Origin: CAISDA01 sp050258555
GTDB taxonomy: Bacteria; Bacteroidota; Ignavibacteria; UBA10030; UBA8401
Direction of reading: 5' to 3'
NCBI GenBank assembly: GCA_050258555.1
Contig: JBLMZA010000104.1
Location: forward strand, 1 to 6,410
Length of the DNA: 6,410 nucleotides
Shown in pieces: positions 1 through 6,410 of the stretch. Under the pieces are notes generated by a model, which saw only the letters and a list, made by a program, of their open reading frames with translations, was not told the origin of the DNA and searched no databases. The translations under genes and the position numbers were made by a program. Within the stretch, counting starts at the first letter, position 1, and each line of letters begins with the position of its first letter.

Positions 1-3
1 GAG

Positions 4-26
4 GATCCTATCGATATTTCAGGATC
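4..26. other. Short inverted repeat after the remnant stop
   Basis: GATCCT at 4-9 and AGGATC at 21-26 form perfect 6-bp arms around an 11-nt AT-rich loop, 5 bp past the TAA at 31-33 on the minus strand. There is no T-run after the stem on either strand, so a Rho-independent terminator is not supported. The next gene, if any, lies outside the window. Confidence 0.3.
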
Positions 27-150
27 ATGGTTATTTCACGAGCAGCATTTTGCGGCAGAGCAGTCTGCCGTTCGATTCAATCCGGTAGAAATACATGCCC
101 GAGGCCGCGCTGAAGCCTGAAGCGGTGCGTCCGTTCCACGTCACCCGATG
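23..150 (-). repeat. Long direct repeat, copy 1 (sorting-domain 3' end)
   Basis: This stretch aligns without gaps to 5349-5476 at a constant offset of 5326 bp. I count about 13 mismatches in 128 bp, near 90% identity. The match includes the end of the T9SS domain, the TAA stop and 8 bp beyond it (GGTTATTTCAC and its flank read on the plus strand). Five of the mismatches cluster at 120-128, where the S8 copy differs over two to three codons (TAS against TSA). Confidence 0.9.
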
Positions 151-168
151 CATAGCCTTCCCCGCCTC
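31..168 (-). pseudogene. Truncated T9SS type A sorting-domain remnant, out of frame behind the GxGYxYP gene
   Basis: Read on the minus strand with its stop TAA at 31-33, this stretch encodes about 45 residues beginning EAGKAMHRVTWNGRT, then SGFSAASGMYFYRIES and ending CRKMLLVK. It matches the last ~43 residues of the S8 protein nearly residue for residue, with two extra codons near its start. The first half of the domain, with the YPNPFNPST signature, is missing. The frame differs from the GxGYxYP frame: the GxGYxYP stop (167-169) overlaps the first codon of the homology, and one skipped base would join the two. An ATG at 181-183 opens a 50-codon frame through the remnant, but no ribosome site or independent product is evident. 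It most likely represents the tail of a lost T9SS cargo gene. A sequencing indel could explain the frame change but not the missing first half. Confidence 0.85.
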
Positions 169-2224
169 AATCGGACTCCGCATACCGCTCTTTGAACGTC
201 GACGACTCACCGGCCATTTTCAGAAACACGTCCAAAGGCACGACCTCGAAGTCGGGTCCGAGCCGGTCGCAGATCGACTTCACGCGGGCGACGTCACTGT
301 ATTCGCGGACGTGGACAAGCAGAAAATACGGCCTTTCGCTGTTCAATGCGGCGAGTTCTTCGAGATCGGCGGCGGCATCGGCCTCGGGCTTCTCTGCCGA
401 AAGATAGTAATCGTACGACACGAACGGACGTTTGTTCCTGACGGCGAATGTGTGTGAAGCGAAATATCCGTTCAGGAATCCGATCGCATCAGGCATGCCG
501 CTGTAATACGCATCGACGATTTCCCTCGTGAGCTCATTGTTCCCGGCTTCCATCCTGTCTGCCGAGTAATCCATGATCTCGAACACGTTCAGATCGAGGG
601 AGTCCATCAGCCTTCGGGCGGTCTCGATCTCTTTCGGCAGCCATTGCCTCGGGAACGCTTTCGGATACATATAAGAGGAACCGGACAGGCATCCGATGAA
701 GAAATCATTCGGCGTGGCCTGCGAATAGTAGTATTCCAACATGGCGGGTGACATGTAATGGAACTTCATCGAGACTTCCCATGCATACGGGATCGATCCG
801 CGGCCGGGCTTCACCCACGCGCCGATGCCGAGGCCGTCTGTCTGCACAAGCGCGAGATAGACTTTTTTCCCGGGAATGTATGCTCTGCCCGGCTCGATGT
901 TGTGGTGATTCCTGAACCGGAATCCCGGCGACGCCGGAACGCTGCAGAGGAAACTGGTATTGGGCAGCGTATGGAGCCCGTCGACGGTCAGCGCATAGGA
1001 CGACGTCAACGTGACCCATTCCTCCTCGAGGTCTTTCTTATATGAGTGCCAACCCATGACCTGGCTGAGCGGCTTCATTCCGCCCAGAAGCTTTTTCGTC
1101 AACGCATATTCAATCGTATCGGTTTCTCTGGCCGAGAGATCGGTGAAGAACGCATGCCTCATCATTCCGTAATCGGCCACGCCGGGAAGCATCACCGAGC
1201 CATGCTCGCCGCCGAGCCAGATGATCAGCTCTTTCGAACACCGCTGCCAATAACGGTCATAGGCCCATTGGTAGATCTCCGCATCCGGCTTTCCCTCAAA
1301 ACGGCCTCGATAATCATCGAGCTGCCGAAGTCCGAGCTTCTTCACAAGAGGGATCATCTCATCTGTAATGACGATGCCGTTTTCCAACCCCGCAAGCGTG
1401 TACGCGACGATGAGCGACGTGCGGACGTTCCGGTCCCACACAATGTAGCCCTTGATATGCTTGTGAAAGATCTGGAGCGCTAGTTCGAGCGACGCAAGAC
1501 GCGTGAATGAAAAATGTTTCTGCTTCTGCAGATACGAAAAGAGTTCGTCCGTATAGTTGAACGAGTATTTCGGGCCGTAAATGAAGTAGAGGTTTGGTCC
1601 GGCGGCGTTGACAATGCCTTGCAGCGAAATGAGGCATGCCTGCCGTCCGAGCGCCCCGTCGATCTCCCAATCATCGCTCATCTGATACACGTATGCATTG
1701 TTGGCGTCGGCGCGCTTGAAGACATAGACAAGGTCGGGACCGGTCTTGCGGCTGCTGCGCGTCACCTTCCATGTGAGCACATCACCGCCAGGCGAAAGTT
1801 CGAAGCGGTTATCAACATCGAGCTGCCGCTCCCCCTGTGACGTCATCACGCGGTATTGTTCATGTACGGAAAGCGTACGGCCGCCCTTCCATGATGCAGT
1901 CACGAACTTTTTCGCGCCAGACGCTATCTTCACTCCCATGAACAGGCCCGTCATGAACGTTCTGTCGCGGATATCCACGGTCGCCATCGAGCCGTCGGTC
2001 TTCAGGTTCATGGAGTCTGAACAACTCCGCTTTGGACCGAACGCTCTTACGACGGCAACTTCTCCTGGGTTCACTGAAAACCGGAGCGTGACGGACTGAA
2101 AATAATCGAGGTCCGAGCTTTCCTCCCTTATCATCTTCCATGCGCCGTCGAAGCCCGCGTCCTGCGCCGATACCGCCATCGGCAATGCAAACACGAAAAG
2201 AACAAGACATGCGGACAGTTTCAT
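167..2224 (-). CDS. Exported GxGYxYP-family protein (putative glycoside hydrolase) with extra N-terminal domain
   Basis: A 685-residue exported protein. Residues 1-20 are a clear signal peptide ending AVSA/QDAG, and a strong GGAGG lies 4 nt before the ATG, so the start is well supported. Residues ~25-170 form a beta-rich segment starting FDGAWKMIREESSDLD, resembling lipocalin-like or calycin folds; I do not recognise it as part of the usual family architecture. From about 175 the protein matches the GxGYxYP N-terminal region (VYQMSDDWEIDGALGR, LQGIVNAAGPNLYF, GYIVWD). Its C-terminal domain includes YLALVQTDGLGIGAW, the signature GSSYMYP at 515-521 (662-682) and YFLLVHVREYSD near the end. The family is annotated as putative glycoside hydrolase; no substrate can be read here. 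The signature has Ser where the second Gly is usual. The stop follows a natural family C-terminus (LKMAGESSTFKERY), and no T9SS domain is in frame, although half of one lies just downstream in another frame. It is last in the cluster, 10 bp after the M6 stop. Family assignment is good, function weak. Confidence 0.9.
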   Translation of the reverse strand: MKLSACLVLFVFALPMAVSAQDAGFDGAWKMIREESSDLDYFQSVTLRFSVNPGEVAVVRAFGPKRSCSDSMNLKTDGSMATVDIRDRTFMTGLFMGVKIASGAKKFVTASWKGGRTLSVHEQYRVMTSQGERQLDVDNRFELSPGGDVLTWKVTRSSRKTGPDLVYVFKRADANNAYVYQMSDDWEIDGALGRQACLISLQGIVNAAGPNLYFIYGPKYSFNYTDELFSYLQKQKHFSFTRLASLELALQIFHKHIKGYIVWDRNVRTSLIVAYTLAGLENGIVITDEMIPLVKKLGLRQLDDYRGRFEGKPDAEIYQWAYDRYWQRCSKELIIWLGGEHGSVMLPGVADYGMMRHAFFTDLSARETDTIEYALTKKLLGGMKPLSQVMGWHSYKKDLEEEWVTLTSSYALTVDGLHTLPNTSFLCSVPASPGFRFRNHHNIEPGRAYIPGKKVYLALVQTDGLGIGAWVKPGRGSIPYAWEVSMKFHYMSPAMLEYYYSQATPNDFFIGCLSGSSYMYPKAFPRQWLPKEIETARRLMDSLDLNVFEIMDYSADRMEAGNNELTREIVDAYYSGMPDAIGFLNGYFASHTFAVRNKRPFVSYDYYLSAEKPEADAAADLEELAALNSERPYFLLVHVREYSDVARVKSICDRLGPDFEVVPLDVFLKMAGESSTFKERYAESD

Positions 2225-2228
2225 GATT

Positions 2229-2233
2229 CCTCC
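2229..2233 (-). promoter_or_regulatory. Shine-Dalgarno of the GxGYxYP gene
   Basis: Minus-strand GGAGG lies 4 nt before the ATG at 2222-2224 and 1 nt after the M6 TAA stop at 2235-2237. The spacing is a little short but the match is strong, and the position directly behind the M6 stop suggests translation of the two genes is coupled. This site fixes the GxGYxYP start. Confidence 0.75.
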
Positions 2234-2234
2234 A

Positions 2235-5200
2235 TTAATGGATCAGCATCATTTTCTTCGTGTCCACATACCGATGTGCAGAGTTGCTCACGTCGAGGGC
2301 CTCTATGCGGCAGAAATACATGCCGCTCGGCGCATCGGCATTCCACACCACCGAGCGAGCACCTGCATCCTGCTCGGCATTGACGAGTTCCTTCACCAAT
2401 TGGCCGAGCGTGTTATAAATGCGGAGCCTCACCATGCTTCGGACAGACAAGCAATAGCGTATCGTGGTCGAGGGGTTGAATGGATTGGGATAATTCTGCT
2501 CGAGCGAATATGCTTTCGGCGGCTCGGCTTCGGCTGCATCGATTCCCGTCCACAGCCCGCGGACGAAGATCTGGAGTCCCTGTATGAACTGTGCGTTCCC
2601 CTGCCCGAGATCGAACGCCGCGAATGCCTGATGATTGCCCAGCGGGGCATCCGACGGGACGGTGATGATGATCTTGGCAACGCTGTCTCCTTGCGCATAT
2701 GTGCAGGAAGAATGCCAGGACGATACCGTGAGATTTTTATAGAAGACCAGGTCAGTTCGCGAGAACAGGATTCCGTGCGCCGAGGCTGTGTACTGTATCG
2801 CATTTCCGCGCATGCACTGGATCACCGTCCGATCGAATGTGACGGTCGACTGCGCCGTCTGCGATCCGAAGCTCATCGTGGCCTCGCTGCCGTCGATATT
2901 GTCACACAGGATGAACTGCTTTCCTGCGCCCCACCATCCGAAATCATGTTCCGCTATCATCATGGGAGATGCGCTGGTATCCTGCACGGCAACATGTCCT
3001 GCATCGACGTTTTTCAGGCTCCAGCGGCCGCCTGCAAAATCTTTCGGCGGCGAGGCCGTATTCATGCGAATCCTTCCGTCTGTGTCCGAGACGAGATACC
3101 TGTTTTCCATCGGCGACCGGCCGGCGTAGAACGTCCGCGCAAGCGAACCCTGAAGCGTATCGGCTGTGGCGGTGCACACAATGTCGTAGTTCCCTTCGAC
3201 GGATAGTGCAAGAAAATCAGGAGCAGAAAAAACGAATTTCGCCTCTCCGGCTTGAAGCGAATCGATAATCCCGGTTCGCTCATCGATGATCATTCCCATC
3301 GGATCGCGAAAGGAAATTGTGTACCGGATGTTTCTGATGGCATGATCCGGACCCGCCATCGTATTCTGAATGACAGCCGAAGCCGCGAACGCATCGCCTG
3401 GCACTATGCCTGCTTTTGATGTGGTAACAGAGGCGACGGCGAGCATCGGATGGATGTGCGTCGAATCTTCGCCTGGAACGACGGTCAATGTCAATGAATC
3501 GTCACTGGTCGGGAATCGCAGCACATCCCCATTGACAAATGCGGTGAAGAAGAATCGATAGGTGCCAGGCTGAGGCAGCACGAGCGTCTTCATGAACCGT
3601 ACCGTGTCGGCCCACCGGCCGCTGCCGGCAGACATGGCATATGTCTTTCCGCCGCAATGCAGCTGCAATGAGTCCGGAGCTTTTAGCGATCGGTACCATA
3701 CCGAGAATTTGTAATCATCATCCGTGGTGCCGATCCTTTTGTTGACCGATCCGGCAAAGAGCGTATCGACGGGTTTCTCCATTCCCACATTAAAACTGAT
3801 CGTCTCGCCCACACGACTGACATCGCTGATCGAGAGATCGCCGAGTGAACTGTCCGACAGGAAGACCAGAGGATTGGTGGACCAATAATTCAGCGCCGTC
3901 CTGCCGGTTTCCGCCGAAAGCGCGGCTTTGATGATATCGCCGTCCGAAGAAATGGTCCCGCCCGGCCGAAACACGTATAACTCATCAGGCGGACCGGATA
4001 CATTCCCTTTCCCTTCCAGTGGAACATGAACTCTGTAGACGAGCAATCCTTCACCGGGCAGCGACGTTTCGAATGTGCCCTGCCGCCGGCGGAATTCAAT
4101 CACAAAGTAATCCTTCGCCGTTTTTTTCGAGCGGACCTTGTAGCAGCAGTTCTTGGATGAGCCGACCGGCTCAAGCGTATATCGTCCTTTTTCGGTGATC
4201 TCGGGAATCTCCCCGATCCAACCTCCATACTTGTATTTCGTGTACGCGCTCATATGCTGCGGAGTATTCGACTGTCGCCCTGCCACATCCCAGTATCCAA
4301 CCGGATTGATTGAGGGCTGCTTACTTCGTGTGGGATACCGATAGTAGTCCGGTGCATTCAGCGTATGAAAAAACTCATGGCACAACGTGCCGACAGTACA
4401 ATCCTCGAATTGCATATTGATCGTGCCGGCCTTGATGCCGTGAATATACCCAAAGTTTTCCCAAATGGCCCAGCATCTCGGCCACAGCGGGGCATCCCAC
4501 AGCGGATCAGGCTTTCCCTTGAACAGGATGATAATATTATCGACCCTTCCATTCGTATCGGCATCGACATTGAGCGAGGACGGGATTTCCGGCGCAACAT
4601 GCAGCATCACGTCCCGAAAAAGCTCCTGGAGGCGGTTTTTCCATTCCGTGTTATTCGGCACAGTGGAATACCCGATGGGATTTGTCACGGCATTGTAGGG
4701 CTGATAATAGGCCCGCGGCAGTGTGTCCTGAAATGACCGGACCATCGTTCCGGCGGGCTGAGGATAAAACGACGTTGTGACAGCCATCTGGTGGTAGGAT
4801 GCCTCATCGAAATAATTCGCAACGGATGAAGCGCCGGGCAGCCGGGAATTGAACAATGAATCGTACGTCGTGATCGGATATTGAAACTCCGGATCGTCTT
4901 TGAAGCGCACGAAGATCACAATATTATTGATCGAACTCTTTGTCAGCGATGATGGAGATCTGCCCTCGTTCATGCTTCTGATCTCATCGGCCCGCAATTT
5001 TTCCATCGCCTCGGCAGAGAGATTCACATTCGGCTCTAGTCCCTCGCGGGCGGGATCGACTGTGCCGACGCGGAATTGCGAAGCGCCGATGCCGGTTCCA
5101 GTTTTAATCCTGACTGCGTATGTGTAGTATCCGGTTGTGGGATCCTGCACGATGGTGTATTCGTTTTCGTCATGCAGCCAGTGATGATACTCGTCGCCGC

Positions 5201-5333
5201 TCACGAAGACATGGATCGTGTCGCCGTTGGGCTGGACGAGCGTCTGCGGCAGAAACCGCACAGGCGCCGCCCAGCCGGAGTCAACAATGCCAATGAAGAA
5301 AATTGCCGTCCAAAGAACATGTTGCCATTTCAT
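2235..5333 (-). CDS. M6 family metalloprotease with T9SS type A sorting domain
   Basis: A complete 1032-residue secreted zinc endopeptidase of the M6 (immune inhibitor A-like) family. Residues 1-23 form a signal peptide with a hydrophobic core and a WAA/P cleavage site, which supports this ATG; no good Shine-Dalgarno precedes it. Residues ~24-130 resemble the M6 propeptide (QPNGDTIHVFVSGDEYHHWLHDENEY). The catalytic domain is about 135-410, with the zinc motif HEFFHTLNAPD at 319-329 (codons from 4379 leftward): His319, Glu320, His323 and Asp329. It is followed by PVGYWDVAG and TPQHMSAYTKYKYGGW, typical of the family. Residues ~520-620 look Ig-like (Y...APDSLQL...LPQPGTYRFFF), ~628-735 CARDB-like, and ~740-925 is an unassigned beta-rich part. 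A T9SS type A domain (943-1032, YPNPFNPST at 948-956) ends the protein. Odd points: Asn replaces the usual Gly in HExxHxxGxxD, and Ala replaces the Met of the usual WDxM turn. It lies between the S8 and GxGYxYP genes, probably in one transcript. Substrate unknown. Confidence 0.95.
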   Translation of the reverse strand: MKWQHVLWTAIFFIGIVDSGWAAPVRFLPQTLVQPNGDTIHVFVSGDEYHHWLHDENEYTIVQDPTTGYYTYAVRIKTGTGIGASQFRVGTVDPAREGLEPNVNLSAEAMEKLRADEIRSMNEGRSPSSLTKSSINNIVIFVRFKDDPEFQYPITTYDSLFNSRLPGASSVANYFDEASYHQMAVTTSFYPQPAGTMVRSFQDTLPRAYYQPYNAVTNPIGYSTVPNNTEWKNRLQELFRDVMLHVAPEIPSSLNVDADTNGRVDNIIILFKGKPDPLWDAPLWPRCWAIWENFGYIHGIKAGTINMQFEDCTVGTLCHEFFHTLNAPDYYRYPTRSKQPSINPVGYWDVAGRQSNTPQHMSAYTKYKYGGWIGEIPEITEKGRYTLEPVGSSKNCCYKVRSKKTAKDYFVIEFRRRQGTFETSLPGEGLLVYRVHVPLEGKGNVSGPPDELYVFRPGGTISSDGDIIKAALSAETGRTALNYWSTNPLVFLSDSSLGDLSISDVSRVGETISFNVGMEKPVDTLFAGSVNKRIGTTDDDYKFSVWYRSLKAPDSLQLHCGGKTYAMSAGSGRWADTVRFMKTLVLPQPGTYRFFFTAFVNGDVLRFPTSDDSLTLTVVPGEDSTHIHPMLAVASVTTSKAGIVPGDAFAASAVIQNTMAGPDHAIRNIRYTISFRDPMGMIIDERTGIIDSLQAGEAKFVFSAPDFLALSVEGNYDIVCTATADTLQGSLARTFYAGRSPMENRYLVSDTDGRIRMNTASPPKDFAGGRWSLKNVDAGHVAVQDTSASPMMIAEHDFGWWGAGKQFILCDNIDGSEATMSFGSQTAQSTVTFDRTVIQCMRGNAIQYTASAHGILFSRTDLVFYKNLTVSSWHSSCTYAQGDSVAKIIITVPSDAPLGNHQAFAAFDLGQGNAQFIQGLQIFVRGLWTGIDAAEAEPPKAYSLEQNYPNPFNPSTTIRYCLSVRSMVRLRIYNTLGQLVKELVNAEQDAGARSVVWNADAPSGMYFCRIEALDVSNSAHRYVDTKKMMLIH
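2482..2504 (-). repeat. 23-bp exact repeat in the M6 sorting domain
   Basis: These 23 bp are identical to 5601-5623 in the S8 gene and encode the start of the signature (LEQNYPNP). Flanking bases differ on both sides, although the neighbouring codons for FNPST remain similar. The rest of the M6 sorting domain is much more diverged from the S8 one, so this block reflects a conserved signature and perhaps local gene conversion. Confidence 0.8.
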
Positions 5334-5356
5334 CTGTCGTATCCGATCGATCGTGG
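5334..5356 (-). other. S8-M6 gap with a 10-bp palindrome and no clear ribosome site
   Basis: The 23-bp gap has the perfect palindrome CGATCGATCG at 5344-5353 and only a weak GGA about 10 nt before the M6 ATG. No -10/-35 promoter or terminator is visible. M6 translation may depend on ribosomes finishing the S8 gene, or on SD-independent initiation common in the Bacteroidota lineage. The palindrome may be chance. Confidence 0.4.
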
Positions 5357-5476
5357 TTATTTCACCAGCAGCATCTTGCGGCAGAGCTGCCTGCCGTTTG
5401 ATTCAATCCTGTAGAAATACATGCCCGAGGCGGCGCTGAAGCCTGCGGAAGTCCGTCCGTTCCACGTCACCCGATG
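5349..5476 (-). repeat. Long direct repeat, copy 2 (end of the S8 protease gene)
   Basis: Partner of the copy at 23-150, here forming the intact 3' end of the S8 gene plus the first 8 bp of the gap before the M6 gene. Identity fades in the rest of that gap, so the repeat does not reach the M6 start codon. Confidence 0.9.
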
Positions 5477-6410
5477 GAATCCGGCCTCCTCTTCTCCCTT
5501 CACAAGCGTGGCGACCACTTTCCCTAGCATATCGCTGATCGTGAGCGTAACGTGCGACTTTGCAGGCAGCGAATAGCCGATCGATGTCGAGGGATTGAAC
5601 GGATTGGGATAATTCTGCTCGAGAGAGAATGTCTGCGGAACAATCGAGCCTCCGTCGACGACAGCAGTGACATTATCATACGAGGCAAGCTCCGCCCTGA
5701 TGCGAAGATTGTTGGCAGCCGCTTTCCAGCCGCCGCCATCGTACAGAAGCGAGTGCGCAGTCGGCACGGCCTTGTCCGATTGAATTGCGAGCGTATCGCA
5801 TGTGTCGGCAAGCGACAGCGTGAAGAAATATTCTCTGTTCTTTTCCACCATCATGCCGGCGCCGATCAACGGAATATAATTGTACGTGCCCGCATTCAGC
5901 GTGGAGCAATGCAGCCTGACCGCTGAACCGATTTGTGCGCCCGGTGCGCCCGCTGCATCGGCATAAAGATGCAGCATGAAATCTCCCTTTGCAGAGACAG
6001 TGCCGTCGGCGCTCGGGACCGTACGAATGACGGCCTGTGTCAGCGCGCCGGATTGAGCGGGCGTCAGGCGGATGGCCGCCTTCATCGAACCCGAGAGGGA
6101 AAGATCCGTGCTTACAAAGCCGGAATCATACTGCAGCATGGAGCGGCTGAACGTCGAAGAACTGGATAACACCATCGATGCCGCGCGCGCAATGTCCATT
6201 TTTCCCGCTCCCCAGAAATTTCCGGACCGGACTTCGGTGAAGCGGTCCTTCAGCGCGGAGGCCTGAAGGATTTCTTTGATCCTGACGGACGTCAATACCG
6301 GATTCATGGACAGCAGCAGCGCGCATGCTCCCGTCACATGCGGAGCCGCCATGCTTGTACCGCTATTGATATAATACCTGCCGCCGGGAAGAATGTACTT
6401 CGGCCAGGCG
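5357..6410 (-). CDS. Subtilisin-like (S8) serine protease with T9SS sorting domain, C-terminal part
   Basis: This is the C-terminal part of a secreted serine endopeptidase; the gene continues past the right edge, so its start, signal peptide and catalytic Asp and His are not visible. The open frame runs to the window edge. Just upstream of the Met at 6350-6352 it reads INSGTS, which completes the S8 active-site block GTSMAAPHVTGA; the nucleophilic Ser codon is 6353-6355. The usual closing segment follows (FWGAGKMDIARAA), where the catalytic domain ends. Next comes a beta-rich module of about 140 residues (roughly 5680-6100) with LHLYADAAGAPG and REYFFTLSLAD, resembling the jelly-roll modules of choice-of-anchor proteins. 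The last ~89 residues are a type A T9SS C-terminal domain: LEQNYPNPFNPST, then SGMYFYRIESNG and a final KMLLVK. By family knowledge the domain directs outer-membrane translocation and is then removed. It is the first visible gene of the cluster, 23 bp before the M6 gene. S8 and T9SS assignments are firm; the middle module is tentative. Confidence 0.95.
   Translation of the reverse strand, partial: AWPKYILPGGRYYINSGTSMAAPHVTGACALLLSMNPVLTSVRIKEILQASALKDRFTEVRSGNFWGAGKMDIARAASMVLSSSSTFSRSMLQYDSGFVSTDLSLSGSMKAAIRLTPAQSGALTQAVIRTVPSADGTVSAKGDFMLHLYADAAGAPGAQIGSAVRLHCSTLNAGTYNYIPLIGAGMMVEKNREYFFTLSLADTCDTLAIQSDKAVPTAHSLLYDGGGWKAAANNLRIRAELASYDNVTAVVDGGSIVPQTFSLEQNYPNPFNPSTSIGYSLPAKSHVTLTISDMLGKVVATLVKGEEEAGFHRVTWNGRTSAGFSAASGMYFYRIESNGRQLCRKMLLVK
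5601..5623 (-). repeat. 23-bp exact repeat in the S8 sorting domain
   Basis: Partner of 2482-2504, encoding LEQNYPNP of the S8 sorting domain. The remnant at 31-168 lacks this part altogether. Confidence 0.8.

Noticed and set aside
4..26. Inverted repeat as a transcription terminator
   Set aside because: The stem is only 6 bp, the loop is 11 nt and no T-run follows on either strand.
95..457. A 120-codon plus-strand open frame across the GxGYxYP end and the remnant
   Set aside because: It spans the junction antisense to both. The minus-strand reading gives clear homology, this one does not.
1046..1483. A 145-codon plus-strand open frame
   Set aside because: It is the antisense shadow of the GxGYxYP gene, with no ribosome site or domain of its own.
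2223..3206. A 327-codon open frame on the plus strand
   Set aside because: It lies antisense inside the M6 gene, its translation is rich in Arg and His with low-complexity character and no recognisable domain, and the minus-strand frame has a signal peptide, catalytic motif and sorting domain.
23..5476. Directly repeated ends as borders of a mobile element carrying the M6 and GxGYxYP genes
   Set aside because: The repeats are coding sorting-domain sequence, and no transposase, integrase or target-site duplication is present. Homologous recombination between cargo-gene ends explains them better.

Overview
The window holds one co-directional minus-strand cluster and looks like a piece of a longer operon. 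It reads from right to left: the C-terminal part of a subtilisin-like (S8) serine protease (5357 to beyond 6410), a complete M6-type metalloprotease (2235-5333), a complete exported GxGYxYP-family protein, a putative glycoside hydrolase (167-2224), and a broken half of a type IX secretion (T9SS) sorting domain (31-168). The gaps are 23 bp (S8 to M6) and 10 bp (M6 to GxGYxYP). There is no obvious promoter or terminator between the genes, so the three are probably co-transcribed from a promoter upstream of the window.

Both proteases end in a type A T9SS C-terminal domain with the LEQNYPNPFNPST signature. This points to the FCB group (Bacteroidota, Chlorobi, Ignavibacteria and relatives). The moderately GC-rich composition and this particular form of the signature fit Ignavibacteria-like, Calditrichota-like or KSB1-like lineages better than AT-rich Flavobacteriia. 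That placement is inference. No RNA gene, insertion sequence or CRISPR array was seen.

The proteases are likely exported by Sec, then moved across the outer membrane by the Por machinery and released or anchored at the cell surface. The GxGYxYP protein has a signal peptide but no in-frame sorting domain, so as it stands it should stop in the periplasm or leave by another route. Together the genes suggest a secreted degradation function acting on protein and perhaps glycan, for example on glycoprotein or biomass.

The most interesting signal is the region after the GxGYxYP stop codon. The last ~45 codons of a second T9SS sorting domain sit there in a different reading frame. They are about 90% identical in DNA (my hand count over 128 bp) to the end of the S8 gene, and the identity continues past its stop codon. 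This records a duplication or recombination that cut a T9SS cargo gene and joined it to the GxGYxYP gene. Other points of note are substitutions in the M6 zinc-site motif and Met-turn, a Ser in place of the second Gly of the GxGYxYP signature, and an extra beta-rich N-terminal domain on the GxGYxYP protein. I see no clearly new multi-gene system here.
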